This document shows positions 34,249 through 42,487 of a stretch of DNA of 64,000 bases, in pieces. Within the stretch, counting starts at the first letter, position 1. Each line of letters opens with the position of its first letter. Below the pieces are notes generated by a model, which made no database searches, was not told the origin of the DNA, and worked only from the letters and a program-made list of their open reading frames with translations. The stretch comes from Candidatus Andeanibacterium colombiense. GTDB lineage: Bacteria; Pseudomonadota; Alphaproteobacteria; Sphingomonadales; Sphingomonadaceae. The stretch spans positions 248,001 through 312,000 of the forward strand of contig CP119316.1 in NCBI GenBank assembly GCA_029202985.1. Reading direction: 5' to 3'. The position numbers and the translations under genes are program-made.

Positions 34249-35034
34249 CTAGCTGCCGAGCAGCGCCCGCGTCGCGGCGGTCACGTCATCCTGCCGCATC
34301 AGGCTTTCGCCGACCAGAAAGCAACGCACGCCGCTTTGGGCCATCCGTTCGAGGTCGGCGTGGCCATTGATCCCGCTTTCACACACCAGCAGCGCCCCTG
34401 CGGGCGCGAGCGGTGCGAGGCGTTTGGTGGCGGCGAGATCGGTGACGAAGGTCTTGAGGTTGCGGTTGTTAACCCCGATCAGCCGCGACTTCAGCGCAGC
34501 GGCGCGCTCCATCTCGCTCTCGTCGTGAACTTCGACCAGCACGTCCATCCCGCGTTCGATCGCGGCGGCCTCGATCTCGGCCATCAGCGAATCTTCCAGC
34601 GCGGCGACGATGATCAGGATCGCATCGGCGCCGATCGCGCGAGCCTCGGCGACCTGCCAGGTGTCTACCATGAAGTCCTTGCGCAGGACCGGCAGCGAAC
34701 AGGCCGCGCGGGCTTCGATCAGATAATCCTCGTGACCCTGAAAATACGGCGCGTCGGTCAGCACCGAGAGGCACGCGGCGCCGCCGGCCTCATAGGCCCG
34801 GGCATGTTCGGACGGACGGAAGTCCGGGCGGATCAGGCCTTTCGAAGGGCTGGCCTTCTTGATCTCGGCGATCAGGCCGAAGCCGGCCGAAGCGCGCCCT
34901 TCGAGTGAGCGGCGAAACCCGCGCGGCGGGGATTGGACCTCGCCGCGGATGTCGAGGTCGGTCAGGCTGGTCTCGGCCTTGCGGGCAGCGACTTCGATGC
35001 GCTTGGTGGCGCAGATTTCGGCGAGTTTGTCCAT
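34249..35034 (-). CDS. trpC: Indole-3-glycerol phosphate synthase
   Basis: TrpC closes the indole ring in tryptophan synthesis. The 261-residue (beta-alpha)8 protein shows LIAEIKKASPSKGLIRPDF, VLRKDFMVDTWQVAEARAIGADAILII, GVNNRNLKTF and the C-terminal ESGINGHADLERM phosphate site. It lies 17 bases downstream of trpD on the same strand. The order trpE, (lipoprotein), trpG, trpD, trpC, moaC, moeA indicates one operon. Confidence 0.97.
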   Translation of the reverse strand: MDKLAEICATKRIEVAARKAETSLTDLDIRGEVQSPPRGFRRSLEGRASAGFGLIAEIKKASPSKGLIRPDFRPSEHARAYEAGGAACLSVLTDAPYFQGHEDYLIEARAACSLPVLRKDFMVDTWQVAEARAIGADAILIIVAALEDSLMAEIEAAAIERGMDVLVEVHDESEMERAAALKSRLIGVNNRNLKTFVTDLAATKRLAPLAPAGALLVCESGINGHADLERMAQSGVRCFLVGESLMRQDDVTAATRALLGS

Positions 35035-35051
35035 TTGGGGTTGGCCCTAGA

Positions 35052-36047
35052 TCACTTCACCGCGTCGATCCAGCAGTTGAGCAGCGCGTTCGCGAGACCC
35101 TTGTCAATCGTCTCGGCCGCTTCCTCGACGCCTTCGGCCCAACTCTTGACCTCGCCGGCCACGATCAGCGCGCCGGCGGCGTTGAGCAGCACCGCATCGC
35201 GGTACGGCCCAAGCTCGCCTAGCAGCAGCTTGCGCAGTTCCGCGGCATTATGCGCGGCGTCGCCGCCCCTGATCGCGTCGATCGGCGCGGCGGCGAGGCC
35301 GGCGTCGGCGGGCTCGACTCGCTTCATCGCGATCAGACCGCCCCGGATCTCGGCGATCTCGGAACCACCGGCGAGGCTCAATTCGTCGAGCCCCTCGTCG
35401 CCCGCGACCACGAAGGAATGCTCTGTCCCCAACCGCAGCAGCGCTTCGGCATAGATCGGGACATAGGCGGGCCGGGCGATCCCGACGAGCTGGCGCTTCA
35501 CGTCCGCCGGGTTCGCCAGCGGCCCCATCAGATTGAAGATCGTGCGCCGGCCGATGCTTTTGCGGATCGGCATGATCCGGCCCATCGACGGGTGATGGCG
35601 CCCGGCAAACAGGAAGCAGATCCCGATATCGGCGAGGGTTTCCTCGGCGGTCGCCATCGCCCGGTCGAGATCGAGGCCGAGCGCTTCGAGCGTATCGGCT
35701 GCGCCCGCCTTGCTGCTGGCCGCGCGGTTGCCATGCTTGGCGACCGGCACCCCGCAGGCCGCGACGACCAGCGCGACCGCAGTCGAGACATTGAGCGTGT
35801 GATGCCCGTCGCCGCCGGTGCCACAGACGTCGATCGCGTTTTCGGGGGCGTTGATGGTGATCATGCGCGCGCGCATAGCCCGCGCCGCGCCGGCGATCTC
35901 GCTTGCGGTCTCACCGCGTTCGGACAGGGCTACCAGGAAACTTGCAACCTGTTCATCGGGCACCGAACCGTCAAGGATCGCGCCGAACGCTTCCTCCGCT
36001 TCCGTTTCATCGAGCGGAAGGTCGCCCACTTGCGGCAGGCGGTTCAT
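35052..36047 (-). CDS. trpD: Anthranilate phosphoribosyltransferase
   Basis: TrpD couples anthranilate to phosphoribosyl pyrophosphate. The 331-residue protein has the glycine-rich PRPP motif DVCGTGGDGHHTLNVSTAVALVVAA, then KHGNRAASSKAGAADTLEALG, FLFAGRHHPSMGRIMPIRKSIGRRTIFNLMGPLANP. Start ATG 36047 overlaps the trpG stop by a few bases. All the catalytic features are intact. Confidence 0.97.
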   Translation of the reverse strand: MNRLPQVGDLPLDETEAEEAFGAILDGSVPDEQVASFLVALSERGETASEIAGAARAMRARMITINAPENAIDVCGTGGDGHHTLNVSTAVALVVAACGVPVAKHGNRAASSKAGAADTLEALGLDLDRAMATAEETLADIGICFLFAGRHHPSMGRIMPIRKSIGRRTIFNLMGPLANPADVKRQLVGIARPAYVPIYAEALLRLGTEHSFVVAGDEGLDELSLAGGSEIAEIRGGLIAMKRVEPADAGLAAAPIDAIRGGDAAHNAAELRKLLLGELGPYRDAVLLNAAGALIVAGEVKSWAEGVEEAAETIDKGLANALLNCWIDAVK

Positions 36048-36628
36048 GCGTACTCGGGGACGTTGACGCCGCAGAGCTTGAGGAAATTGCCGATCAGCGC
36101 GTGGCCGTGCTCGGTCGCGATGCTTTCCGGATGGAACTGCACCCCGTGGATCGGCAGCTCGCGGTGGCGGAAGCCCATCACATGCGCGTCGTCGGCGATC
36201 GCGTTGACCACCAGTTCGTCAGGAATGTCGGTCACGATCAGCGAGTGATAGCGGGTCGCGACGAAGGGGCTGGGCAGGCCTTCGAACACGCCTGTGCCAT
36301 CATGGCTGACCGGCGAGGTCTTGCCGTGCATCAGCCCGCCGCGCACGACCTTGCCGCCAAAATACTGGCCGATCGACTGGTGCCCGAGGCATACGCCGAG
36401 TAGCGGCTGCTTCTCCGCCGCACAGGCCGCGACCAGATCGAGGCTGATGCCGGCCTCATTCGGCGTGCAGGGGCCGGGCGAGATGAGAAAGCCCTGAGCG
36501 CCGCTGGCAAGCGCTTCGGCCGCGGTCAGCGCGTCGTTGCGCACCACTTTCACCTCGGCGCCCATTTCCATCACGTAATGGACCAGGTTCCAGGTGAAGC
36601 TGTCGTAATTGTCGATGACGAGGATCAT
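36044..36628 (-). CDS. trpG: Anthranilate synthase glutamine amidotransferase subunit
   Basis: TrpG supplies ammonia from glutamine to TrpE. The 194-residue class I amidotransferase shows the nucleophile motif LGVCLGHQSIGQYFGG, the acidic YHSL-centred segment and GVQFHPESIATEHG with the catalytic His-Glu. Start ATG 36628 (MILVIDNYDSFTWNLVHY) is the standard N terminus; it overlaps the stop of the upstream lipoprotein gene (ATGA). It could also serve as PabA in folate synthesis. Confidence 0.96.
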   Translation of the reverse strand: MILVIDNYDSFTWNLVHYVMEMGAEVKVVRNDALTAAEALASGAQGFLISPGPCTPNEAGISLDLVAACAAEKQPLLGVCLGHQSIGQYFGGKVVRGGLMHGKTSPVSHDGTGVFEGLPSPFVATRYHSLIVTDIPDELVVNAIADDAHVMGFRHRELPIHGVQFHPESIATEHGHALIGNFLKLCGVNVPEYA

Positions 36629-37431
36629 GTCGTGCCTATATCTTTCGCGCCTGCCTTTGACCGTTTCTCGACCACGATCAAGGGGCCGATCGGAATGCCG
36701 TTGTCGAGCCGGCCGCTTTTGGGGTCCCATAGCGAGGACACGGTGCCGTCGAGGAACAATGCATTCTTCACCCTGAGCTCGTCACGGTAGAAGCGGGCGA
36801 GGGTGCCGAAGCTGAGTGGTTGGTCGGAGATCACGAACAGAGCCCGGCCCTGACAGTCGATGCCGACCGCGTTGCGGATCCGCAGCGATTTGCCGTCCGG
36901 GTCGATTTTCGGATGAAGCTGGCCGTCGATCACCAGCATCGGGCCCGACTGGGTGCCGAAATCGGGACGCTCGGTGACGTGGGCGAAGAAGTCCTCCGCG
37001 CTCGCGACGTGCCACTTGCCCGCGCTGCCATAGAACACACCGTTGGGCAGCATGTGGAAATTGCCTGGCCCCTGGTTGCGGTTGAGCGCGTGCTTCTTGT
37101 CGCCGCCTTCGACGTAATAGCCGATCGGCTCGCCATCATCGTCGAACATGCCGGCGTTTAGGGCGAAGGCTACCGGCGGTGCATCGGGGGCGCGGCTGGT
37201 GGAGAAGCTGGCGAGACTGCGCCACGGCTCGCCGTCCGGCGGGCCGAGCGCGGTGCGGATCGTGTCGACCGCCGGATCGGCGACGCAGAGCGTCAGGGGA
37301 ATCTTCTCGAATTCGGTCTTCTGGCAGCCCGGATGGAGCACCAGCGCGGGCGCACTCGCGCCGGTCGATCCGCCGCAGGAACCAAGCGCCAGCGCCGCAG
37401 CCAGCAAGGGCGCGGCGAGGCGCGAGTTCAC
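36625..37431 (-). CDS. Phosphodiester glycosidase (NAGPA-like) family lipoprotein
   Basis: A 268-residue protein with a lipoprotein signal (MNSRLAAPLLAAALALGSC, lipobox L-G-S-C at about residue 19). The mature part matches the NAGPA/DUF2233 family: FALNAGMFDDDGEPIGYYVEGG, NGVFY, GTQSGPMLVIDG, RNAVGIDCQGRALFVIS and NALFLDGTVSSLW. The mammalian relative cleaves GlcNAc-1-phosphodiester; the bacterial substrate is unknown. The gene sits between trpE and trpG and overlaps trpG by four bases, an unexpected place for an envelope lipoprotein. It is translationally coupled to trpG. Confidence 0.88.
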   Translation of the reverse strand: MNSRLAAPLLAAALALGSCGGSTGASAPALVLHPGCQKTEFEKIPLTLCVADPAVDTIRTALGPPDGEPWRSLASFSTSRAPDAPPVAFALNAGMFDDDGEPIGYYVEGGDKKHALNRNQGPGNFHMLPNGVFYGSAGKWHVASAEDFFAHVTERPDFGTQSGPMLVIDGQLHPKIDPDGKSLRIRNAVGIDCQGRALFVISDQPLSFGTLARFYRDELRVKNALFLDGTVSSLWDPKSGRLDNGIPIGPLIVVEKRSKAGAKDIGTT

Positions 37432-37441
37432 TGGCCCCCCA

Positions 37442-38992
37442 TTATTGGCCGAAATCCGGTTCGGCCGCGATCCTGGCGGCTTCGCGCGCGGCTGCGATCA
37501 GCGCGCCGGCCTTGTGGCGACATTCGGCCGCTTCGTATTCCGGAACGCTGTCGGCGACGATTCCAGCGCCGGCCTGGACGTGCATCACACCATCCTTCAC
37601 CAGCGCGGTCCGCAGGACGATGCAGCTGTCGATTGAGCCGTCGGGCCCGAAATAGCCGACCCCGCCGGCATAGGGGCCGCGGGTTTCGGGTTCGAGCTCG
37701 GCGATCACCTGGCAGGCGCGGACCTTGGGGGCGCCCGAGACGGTGCCGGCCGGAAAGCCGGCGAACAACGCATCGATCGCATCATGCCCGGGTGCGAGCG
37801 CGCCGATCACGTTCGAGACGATATGCATCACGTGACTGTAACGCTCGATCGTGAAACTTGCGGTGACCTTGACGCTGCCTTTGGCCGCGACCCGGCCGAC
37901 ATCGTTGCGGCCCAGATCGAGCAGCATCAAATGCTCGGCGCATTCCTTCGCATCGGCGAGCAGGCTGGCTTCGTTTGCTGCGTCCTCTTCCTCGGTCTTG
38001 CCGCGCGGGCGGGTGCCGGCGATCGGGCGGATCGTGACTTCTCCGTCGCGCACCCGAACCAGGATCTCGGGGCTCGATCCGACCACCGCGAAGCCGGGCA
38101 GGTCGAGGAAATAGAGGAACGGCGAGGGGTTCACCCGGCGCAATGCGCGATAGAGATCGAGCGGCGGGAGCGGGAAGGGGCAGGTGAATCGCTGCGCGAG
38201 CACCACCTGGAAGATGTCGCCCGCCTCGATGTAGTCCTTCGCCTTGAGCACGATCCGCTCGTACTCACCCTCGGCCATCGCCGGTTCGAGCGCCATGTCG
38301 GGCAGGCCGGTGTCCTTGACCGGTGCCGGGCTACGGGCGGCGAGGCGGCGCAGCGTATCGTCGATCCGTTCGCCGGCAGCTTCTATCGCGCGCCCGGGAT
38401 CATTGGCAGCATCGTTGCCGTCGGCCCATAGCGGCGCGACGCAGAACAGATCGTCGGTCAGCCCGTCGAACACCAGGATCAGCGTCGGGCGGACGATCAA
38501 TATATCCGGCACGTCGATTTCGCTCTGCGGGGCGCGCGGAAGCTTTTCGACCAGACCGATGGTCTCATAGCCGAAATAGCCGACCAGGCAGGCGAGCGCG
38601 GGCGGCAGGGCCTTGGGCACGTCAATCCGGCAGGACGCGGCCAGGGCGCGCAATTCCTCAAGCGAATTGTCGGGGAGAGGAGCGAAGGCCTCGCGTTCGT
38701 GCCGCCAGTCGCGATTGACCTCGGATTCCGCGCCGGTAGCGCGGAAGACCAGGTCCGGATCGAGCCCGAGCAGGCTGTAGCGCCCGCGGAAGGCCCCGCC
38801 TTCGACCGATTCGAGCAGGAAATCGCCGCGTCCGGGCACGATCAACTTGGTCGCCGCGCCCACCGGAGTCTCGGTGTCGGCGACCAGCTTGCGCCAGACC
38901 AGCGCGGGCCGGCCCTGGGTCAGGGCCGCGCGGGCGGCTTCGGCGCCTTCGGGTAATGCTCCGGACAGCGTAGTGGCCTCAGTTGCCGCCAA
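37442..38992 (-). CDS. trpE: Anthranilate synthase component I
   Basis: TrpE converts chorismate to anthranilate with TrpG. The chorismate-utilising core is complete: FQVVLAQRFTCPFP, NPSPFLYFLDLPGFAVVGSSPEILVRV, IAGTRPRG, LLDLGRNDVGRVA, GTVSGAPKVRACQVIAELEPETRGPYAGGVGYFG. The best start is TTG 38992 (LAATEATTLSGALP), giving 516 residues and a 14-base overlap with the stop of the PpiD-like gene; the frame runs open upstream to 39079, but those residues are the shadow of that gene. The feedback-site region lies in the N-terminal domain. No trp leader peptide could be found. Confidence 0.95.
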   Translation of the reverse strand: MAATEATTLSGALPEGAEAARAALTQGRPALVWRKLVADTETPVGAATKLIVPGRGDFLLESVEGGAFRGRYSLLGLDPDLVFRATGAESEVNRDWRHEREAFAPLPDNSLEELRALAASCRIDVPKALPPALACLVGYFGYETIGLVEKLPRAPQSEIDVPDILIVRPTLILVFDGLTDDLFCVAPLWADGNDAANDPGRAIEAAGERIDDTLRRLAARSPAPVKDTGLPDMALEPAMAEGEYERIVLKAKDYIEAGDIFQVVLAQRFTCPFPLPPLDLYRALRRVNPSPFLYFLDLPGFAVVGSSPEILVRVRDGEVTIRPIAGTRPRGKTEEEDAANEASLLADAKECAEHLMLLDLGRNDVGRVAAKGSVKVTASFTIERYSHVMHIVSNVIGALAPGHDAIDALFAGFPAGTVSGAPKVRACQVIAELEPETRGPYAGGVGYFGPDGSIDSCIVLRTALVKDGVMHVQAGAGIVADSVPEYEAAECRHKAGALIAAAREAARIAAEPDFGQ

Positions 38993-40916
38993 CGAGGCGC
39001 TTGCGCGCGGTCTCGATCGCGTCCTTGTTGCGCTCGACGCCGACCTCCTTGAGCGCGGCCGCGACGAACTCTTCGCCATATTCCTGGCCAGCCGACTGCG
39101 CGAGCTGCTGCCCGGATTTAACGATCAGATCATCGTTCGGCGCCAGTTTGCCCGGCTCGATATCGTCGAGCTTGGCGACGAACCAACCATTGTCGTTGGG
39201 TGCCTCGAGCCGCTTGACCGTGCCTTCGGCCATGCTGAACATCAGCGCCATCACTGGCGGGACACGTCCCGAACCGAGCTTGAACAGTTCTTCGCGGGTC
39301 ATGTTGATGGTGTCAGGCGGCGGCAAGGGGATACCTTCCTTGGCCATCGCGGCGGCGACGGTCTGCCCTTCCGCGACTCGCTTCAGGACCCGGTCGGCCG
39401 CTTCCTTGGCCTTCTTGCCACCTTCGGCATGGCGCCAGCCGGCGATCACCGCTTCGCGGATCTCGCCGAGCGGTGCGGCGGCAGCGGGGACGATGCTGCT
39501 GACGTCGAAGATCATGAAGGTATTGCCGGCTTCGATCTCGGTCAGCTGCGGTTGGCCCTCGTCCATGTCGAACGCGGTCTTTAACACCGGCGCAATCGCC
39601 TTGGGCGCGGTCTCGCCGGCCTTGCCATAGACTTGTCCCGTCCCGACCAGCTCCGGCGTCGCCTGCAGGGTCAGGCCGAGTTCCTTGGCGACGTCGGCCA
39701 GGCTTGAGCCGTTCTCGAACTCTTCCTCGATCTTGGAGCTCATGTCGGTCAGCGCGGCATTGTGTTTCTCGGTCGCGAGCGCCGAGGAGATTTCGCCGCG
39801 AACCTGGGCGAGCGTACGGCCGGGCGTTTTTTCGACTCCGTCGACCCGCATGACGTACCAGCCGAGCCCGCCGCGCGCGGGTGCCGAGAGCTTCCCCTGT
39901 GCGGTGGCAAACACCGTATCGGCGACCGCGGCCGACGCTTGCGATGTCAGTGCGGCCTTGTCGATCGGCCCGATCGCGGCGACCGCGAGGCCCTTTGCCC
40001 CGGCGGCTGCGGCCAGCGTCTTGCCTTGGGCGACTTCGGCGGCGATCGCGCTGGCGGCGGCCTGGGTCGGGACGACCAGTTGGGTGAGCCGGCGCTTTTC
40101 GCCTCCGCTGTAGAGCGCGCCGTCTCGGGCGTAACGCGCGGCGATTTCGGCGTCGGTGGGCGCGGGGATATTCTTGAGCTCGGCGGCGCCGAAGCTCGCA
40201 TAGCGGATTACCCGCCGCTCGGCGCGCATATAGGCCGCGCGGTGCGCGGTATAAAAAGCCTGAAGTTGCGCATCGGTCGGCGCGGCCTTCGGAGCATAGG
40301 CGTCGCTCAGCAGCAGGCCGAGCTGGCCGTGGCGCCGCTCGCGCAGCAGCGAGGCGTAGCGCGCGACCAGCGATTGCGGCAGCGCACCCGGCACACCGAC
40401 CGGGGCCGTGATCTGGCGGGAGAACAATTCGTTCGAAAGATCCTCGCGCACCTGCGCGTCGGTCAGTTTGCGCTGGGCGAGGAATTGGCGGTAGGTGCCC
40501 TCGTCGAACTTGCCGTCCGCGCCGGAAAAGGCGGGGATCTTGACGATTTCGCTATCGACCAGCCGGTCCCCGGCACGCAAGCCGTGGTTCTGCCCGAATT
40601 GCGAGATCGCGGCGCCGTTGATCATTCGGGTGAGCGTATCCTCGAGGCCGCCGGCGGCGACGAAGGCTTCCATCGTCATCGTCGGATTACGCTGGCGCGC
40701 ATTGTCGAATTCGGTCCGCGCCGCGGCTTCCAGTTCGTCGATGCTGATTTTGCGCTTGCCGACGATCGCGACCCGGTCTCCTTTCGAAAGGCCGCTGAAC
40801 GCCCCGGTATTGCTGATGTCGCCGGCTGCGAAGGCAAGGCCGATCAGGATCAGGAACGCGAGGGTGACGAACACGCCCGCCTTCGAGTTCATGAACGCGC
40901 GAAAGAAAGTGAGCAT
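38979..40916 (-). CDS. PpiD-like membrane-anchored peptidylprolyl isomerase
   Basis: A 645-residue periplasmic folding factor with one N-terminal membrane anchor (VFVTLAFLILIGLAFAAGD, about residues 15-33). A SurA-like chaperone domain (AFVAAGGLEDTLTRMINGAAISQFGQNHGL) is followed by a parvulin-type region (AYMRAERRVIRYASFG; PTDAEIAARYARDGALYSGGEKRRLTQLVVPT; GLGWYVMRVDGVEKTPGRTL) and a second, more divergent one near the C terminus. It begins the trp/moa unit; PpiD-trpE adjacency is typical of alphaproteobacteria. Divergent from tpiA. Confidence 0.93.
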   Translation of the reverse strand: MLTFFRAFMNSKAGVFVTLAFLILIGLAFAAGDISNTGAFSGLSKGDRVAIVGKRKISIDELEAAARTEFDNARQRNPTMTMEAFVAAGGLEDTLTRMINGAAISQFGQNHGLRAGDRLVDSEIVKIPAFSGADGKFDEGTYRQFLAQRKLTDAQVREDLSNELFSRQITAPVGVPGALPQSLVARYASLLRERRHGQLGLLLSDAYAPKAAPTDAQLQAFYTAHRAAYMRAERRVIRYASFGAAELKNIPAPTDAEIAARYARDGALYSGGEKRRLTQLVVPTQAAASAIAAEVAQGKTLAAAAGAKGLAVAAIGPIDKAALTSQASAAVADTVFATAQGKLSAPARGGLGWYVMRVDGVEKTPGRTLAQVRGEISSALATEKHNAALTDMSSKIEEEFENGSSLADVAKELGLTLQATPELVGTGQVYGKAGETAPKAIAPVLKTAFDMDEGQPQLTEIEAGNTFMIFDVSSIVPAAAAPLGEIREAVIAGWRHAEGGKKAKEAADRVLKRVAEGQTVAAAMAKEGIPLPPPDTINMTREELFKLGSGRVPPVMALMFSMAEGTVKRLEAPNDNGWFVAKLDDIEPGKLAPNDDLIVKSGQQLAQSAGQEYGEEFVAAALKEVGVERNKDAIETARKRLVGGN

Positions 40917-41128
40917 CAGGGAACGCCGCCTATCAGGAATGGATCGGAGCCTCTCGTGGCTCGTTGGGTGGCGCTTTATCGTCGCTGAGGCGAGCGGGCA
41001 ACAGTCCTCGCGCTGCTTGGGCCATGTGGAAAAGCAGTTTTGACAAGCGCTCGGCCCGCGACTAGCGGGCTTCGTCCGAAAAGGCGCGGCGCTGGCGGCG
41101 CGGTCGGGAACAGTTTAAGGAAATTTCG

Positions 41129-41875
41129 ATGGCGCACCGACCCTATATCGTCGGCAATTGGAAGATGCACGGCACGCGGGCGACGCTCGCCGAAGCGCGT
41201 GCGATCGACCGCGCGGCCGAACGCCTGATCAAGGCCGAAGTCGCGCTGGCCCCGCCTTTCACCCTGATTCACGCGACCCACAAGGAAGCGACGCTGATCG
41301 CGGTCGGCGCGCAGGATTGCCACGCGGCCGAAGGCGGTGCGCATACCGGCGACATATCCGCCGCGATGCTGAAGGATTCCGGCGCGAGCTTCGTGATCGT
41401 CGGCCATAGCGAGCGCCGCGCCGACCACGGCGAGACCGACGCGATCGTGAAGGCCAAGGCTTCGGCGGCGCTGTCCGCCGGGCTTTCGGTGATCGTCTGC
41501 GTCGGCGAACGCGAGGCGGAGCGCGATGCGGGCAAGGCCGAGGACGTCGTCGCCAAGCAGCTCAAGGGTTCGCTGCCGGCCGGCGAAGTGGCCGAGAAGG
41601 TTACCGTGGCTTACGAGCCGGTCTGGGCCATCGGCACTGGCCGCACGCCGTCGATCGAGGATATCAGTGCGATGCACCGCGCGATCCGCGCGCGGCTCGT
41701 CGCGATCTACGGCGAGGGCGGGGCGGACGTCCGGATTCTCTACGGCGGCTCGGTCAAAGCCGATAACGCCGCGGCGATCCTGCGCGCCGACGAGGTCGGC
41801 GGGGCGCTGGTCGGGGGCGCGAGCCTGACCGCCGACAGCTTCCTCGGGATCATCGTCGCGGCGGCCGAGCTTTAG
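41129..41875 (+). CDS. tpiA: Triosephosphate isomerase
   Basis: TpiA interconverts dihydroxyacetone phosphate and glyceraldehyde 3-phosphate. The 248-residue TIM barrel shows IVGNWKMHGTRA (catalytic Lys), VIVGHSERRADHGE (catalytic His), AYEPVWAIGTGRTPS (catalytic Glu and flexible loop) and LYGGSVKADNA. The ATG at 41129 is preceded by taaggaaatttcg. It is the first gene of the tpiA-secG-pyrG run and is divergent from the ppiD-like gene, with 212 bases between them. Confidence 0.98.
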   Translation: MAHRPYIVGNWKMHGTRATLAEARAIDRAAERLIKAEVALAPPFTLIHATHKEATLIAVGAQDCHAAEGGAHTGDISAAMLKDSGASFVIVGHSERRADHGETDAIVKAKASAALSAGLSVIVCVGEREAERDAGKAEDVVAKQLKGSLPAGEVAEKVTVAYEPVWAIGTGRTPSIEDISAMHRAIRARLVAIYGEGGADVRILYGGSVKADNAAAILRADEVGGALVGGASLTADSFLGIIVAAAEL

Positions 41876-41901
41876 GAAACCAGGGTTCCCTTGCGGTTTC
41901 C
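41875..41901 (+). promoter_or_regulatory. Hairpin just after tpiA
   Basis: GGAAACC (41875-41881) and GGTTTCC (41895-41901) form a 7-bp inverted repeat, with an inner AGGG/CCCT pairing possible. It starts at the last base of the tpiA stop codon. There is no T tract, so it is more likely an mRNA-stabilising or processing hairpin between tpiA and secG than a terminator. Confidence 0.4.
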
Positions 41902-41959
41902 AAGCCGCATCGCTATCTGCGCCGCAACAAATCGCTTCTAACGAAAAGGCCTGCAAGCC

Positions 41960-42373
41960 ATGTCGCTGTTCCTGTTCCTCACGGTCGTCCAGGCGATCGT
42001 CGCCCTGGCCCTGGTGCTGGTGGTGCTGATGCAGCGTTCGGAAGGCGGCGGGCTCGGCATGGGCGGCGGCGGCAGCCCGGCCGGCCTGATGTCGGCGCGC
42101 GGCGCGGCGGATTTCCTGACCCGCGCGACCACGATCCTGGCGACGATCTTCGTCTCGCTCAGCATCCTCCTCGCCGCGATTGGCGTCGGAGCGACTGAAA
42201 ACCGCAAGATCGATTCAACCCTCGACCGGACCGTCAATCCCGAACAGGGGGGCGGTCACCAGAAGGATCTGCTCGGCAATTCGGCGGCTCAGCCGGCGCA
42301 GGCTCCGGCCCAGGCGCCGGCTTCCACCACCCCGGCAGGCAGCCCGGACCCGTTGAAGGGCGCCGCGCAGTAA
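41960..42373 (+). CDS. secG: Preprotein translocase subunit SecG
   Basis: SecG assists the SecYEG channel. The 137-residue protein has the two expected membrane helices (FLFLTVVQAIVALALVLVVLMQ and FLTRATTILATIFVSLSILLAAIG) joined by the conserved glycine-rich loop RSEGGGLGMGGGGSPAGLMSARGA. The C terminus is a Gln/Ala/Pro-rich disordered tail. The tpiA-secG-pyrG order is common in alphaproteobacteria. Confidence 0.96.
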   Translation: MSLFLFLTVVQAIVALALVLVVLMQRSEGGGLGMGGGGSPAGLMSARGAADFLTRATTILATIFVSLSILLAAIGVGATENRKIDSTLDRTVNPEQGGGHQKDLLGNSAAQPAQAPAQAPASTTPAGSPDPLKGAAQ

Positions 42374-42487
42374 TTCCTGTACGCTGATCCCTGCGCGCCG
42401 CTCGGTCGCGCAACTGTGGATGGAAGCGCAGCGGCGCAAGCATTCGGCTTGCGCCGAATCCGCAACACGTCTTAAGGCCCGAATCCC

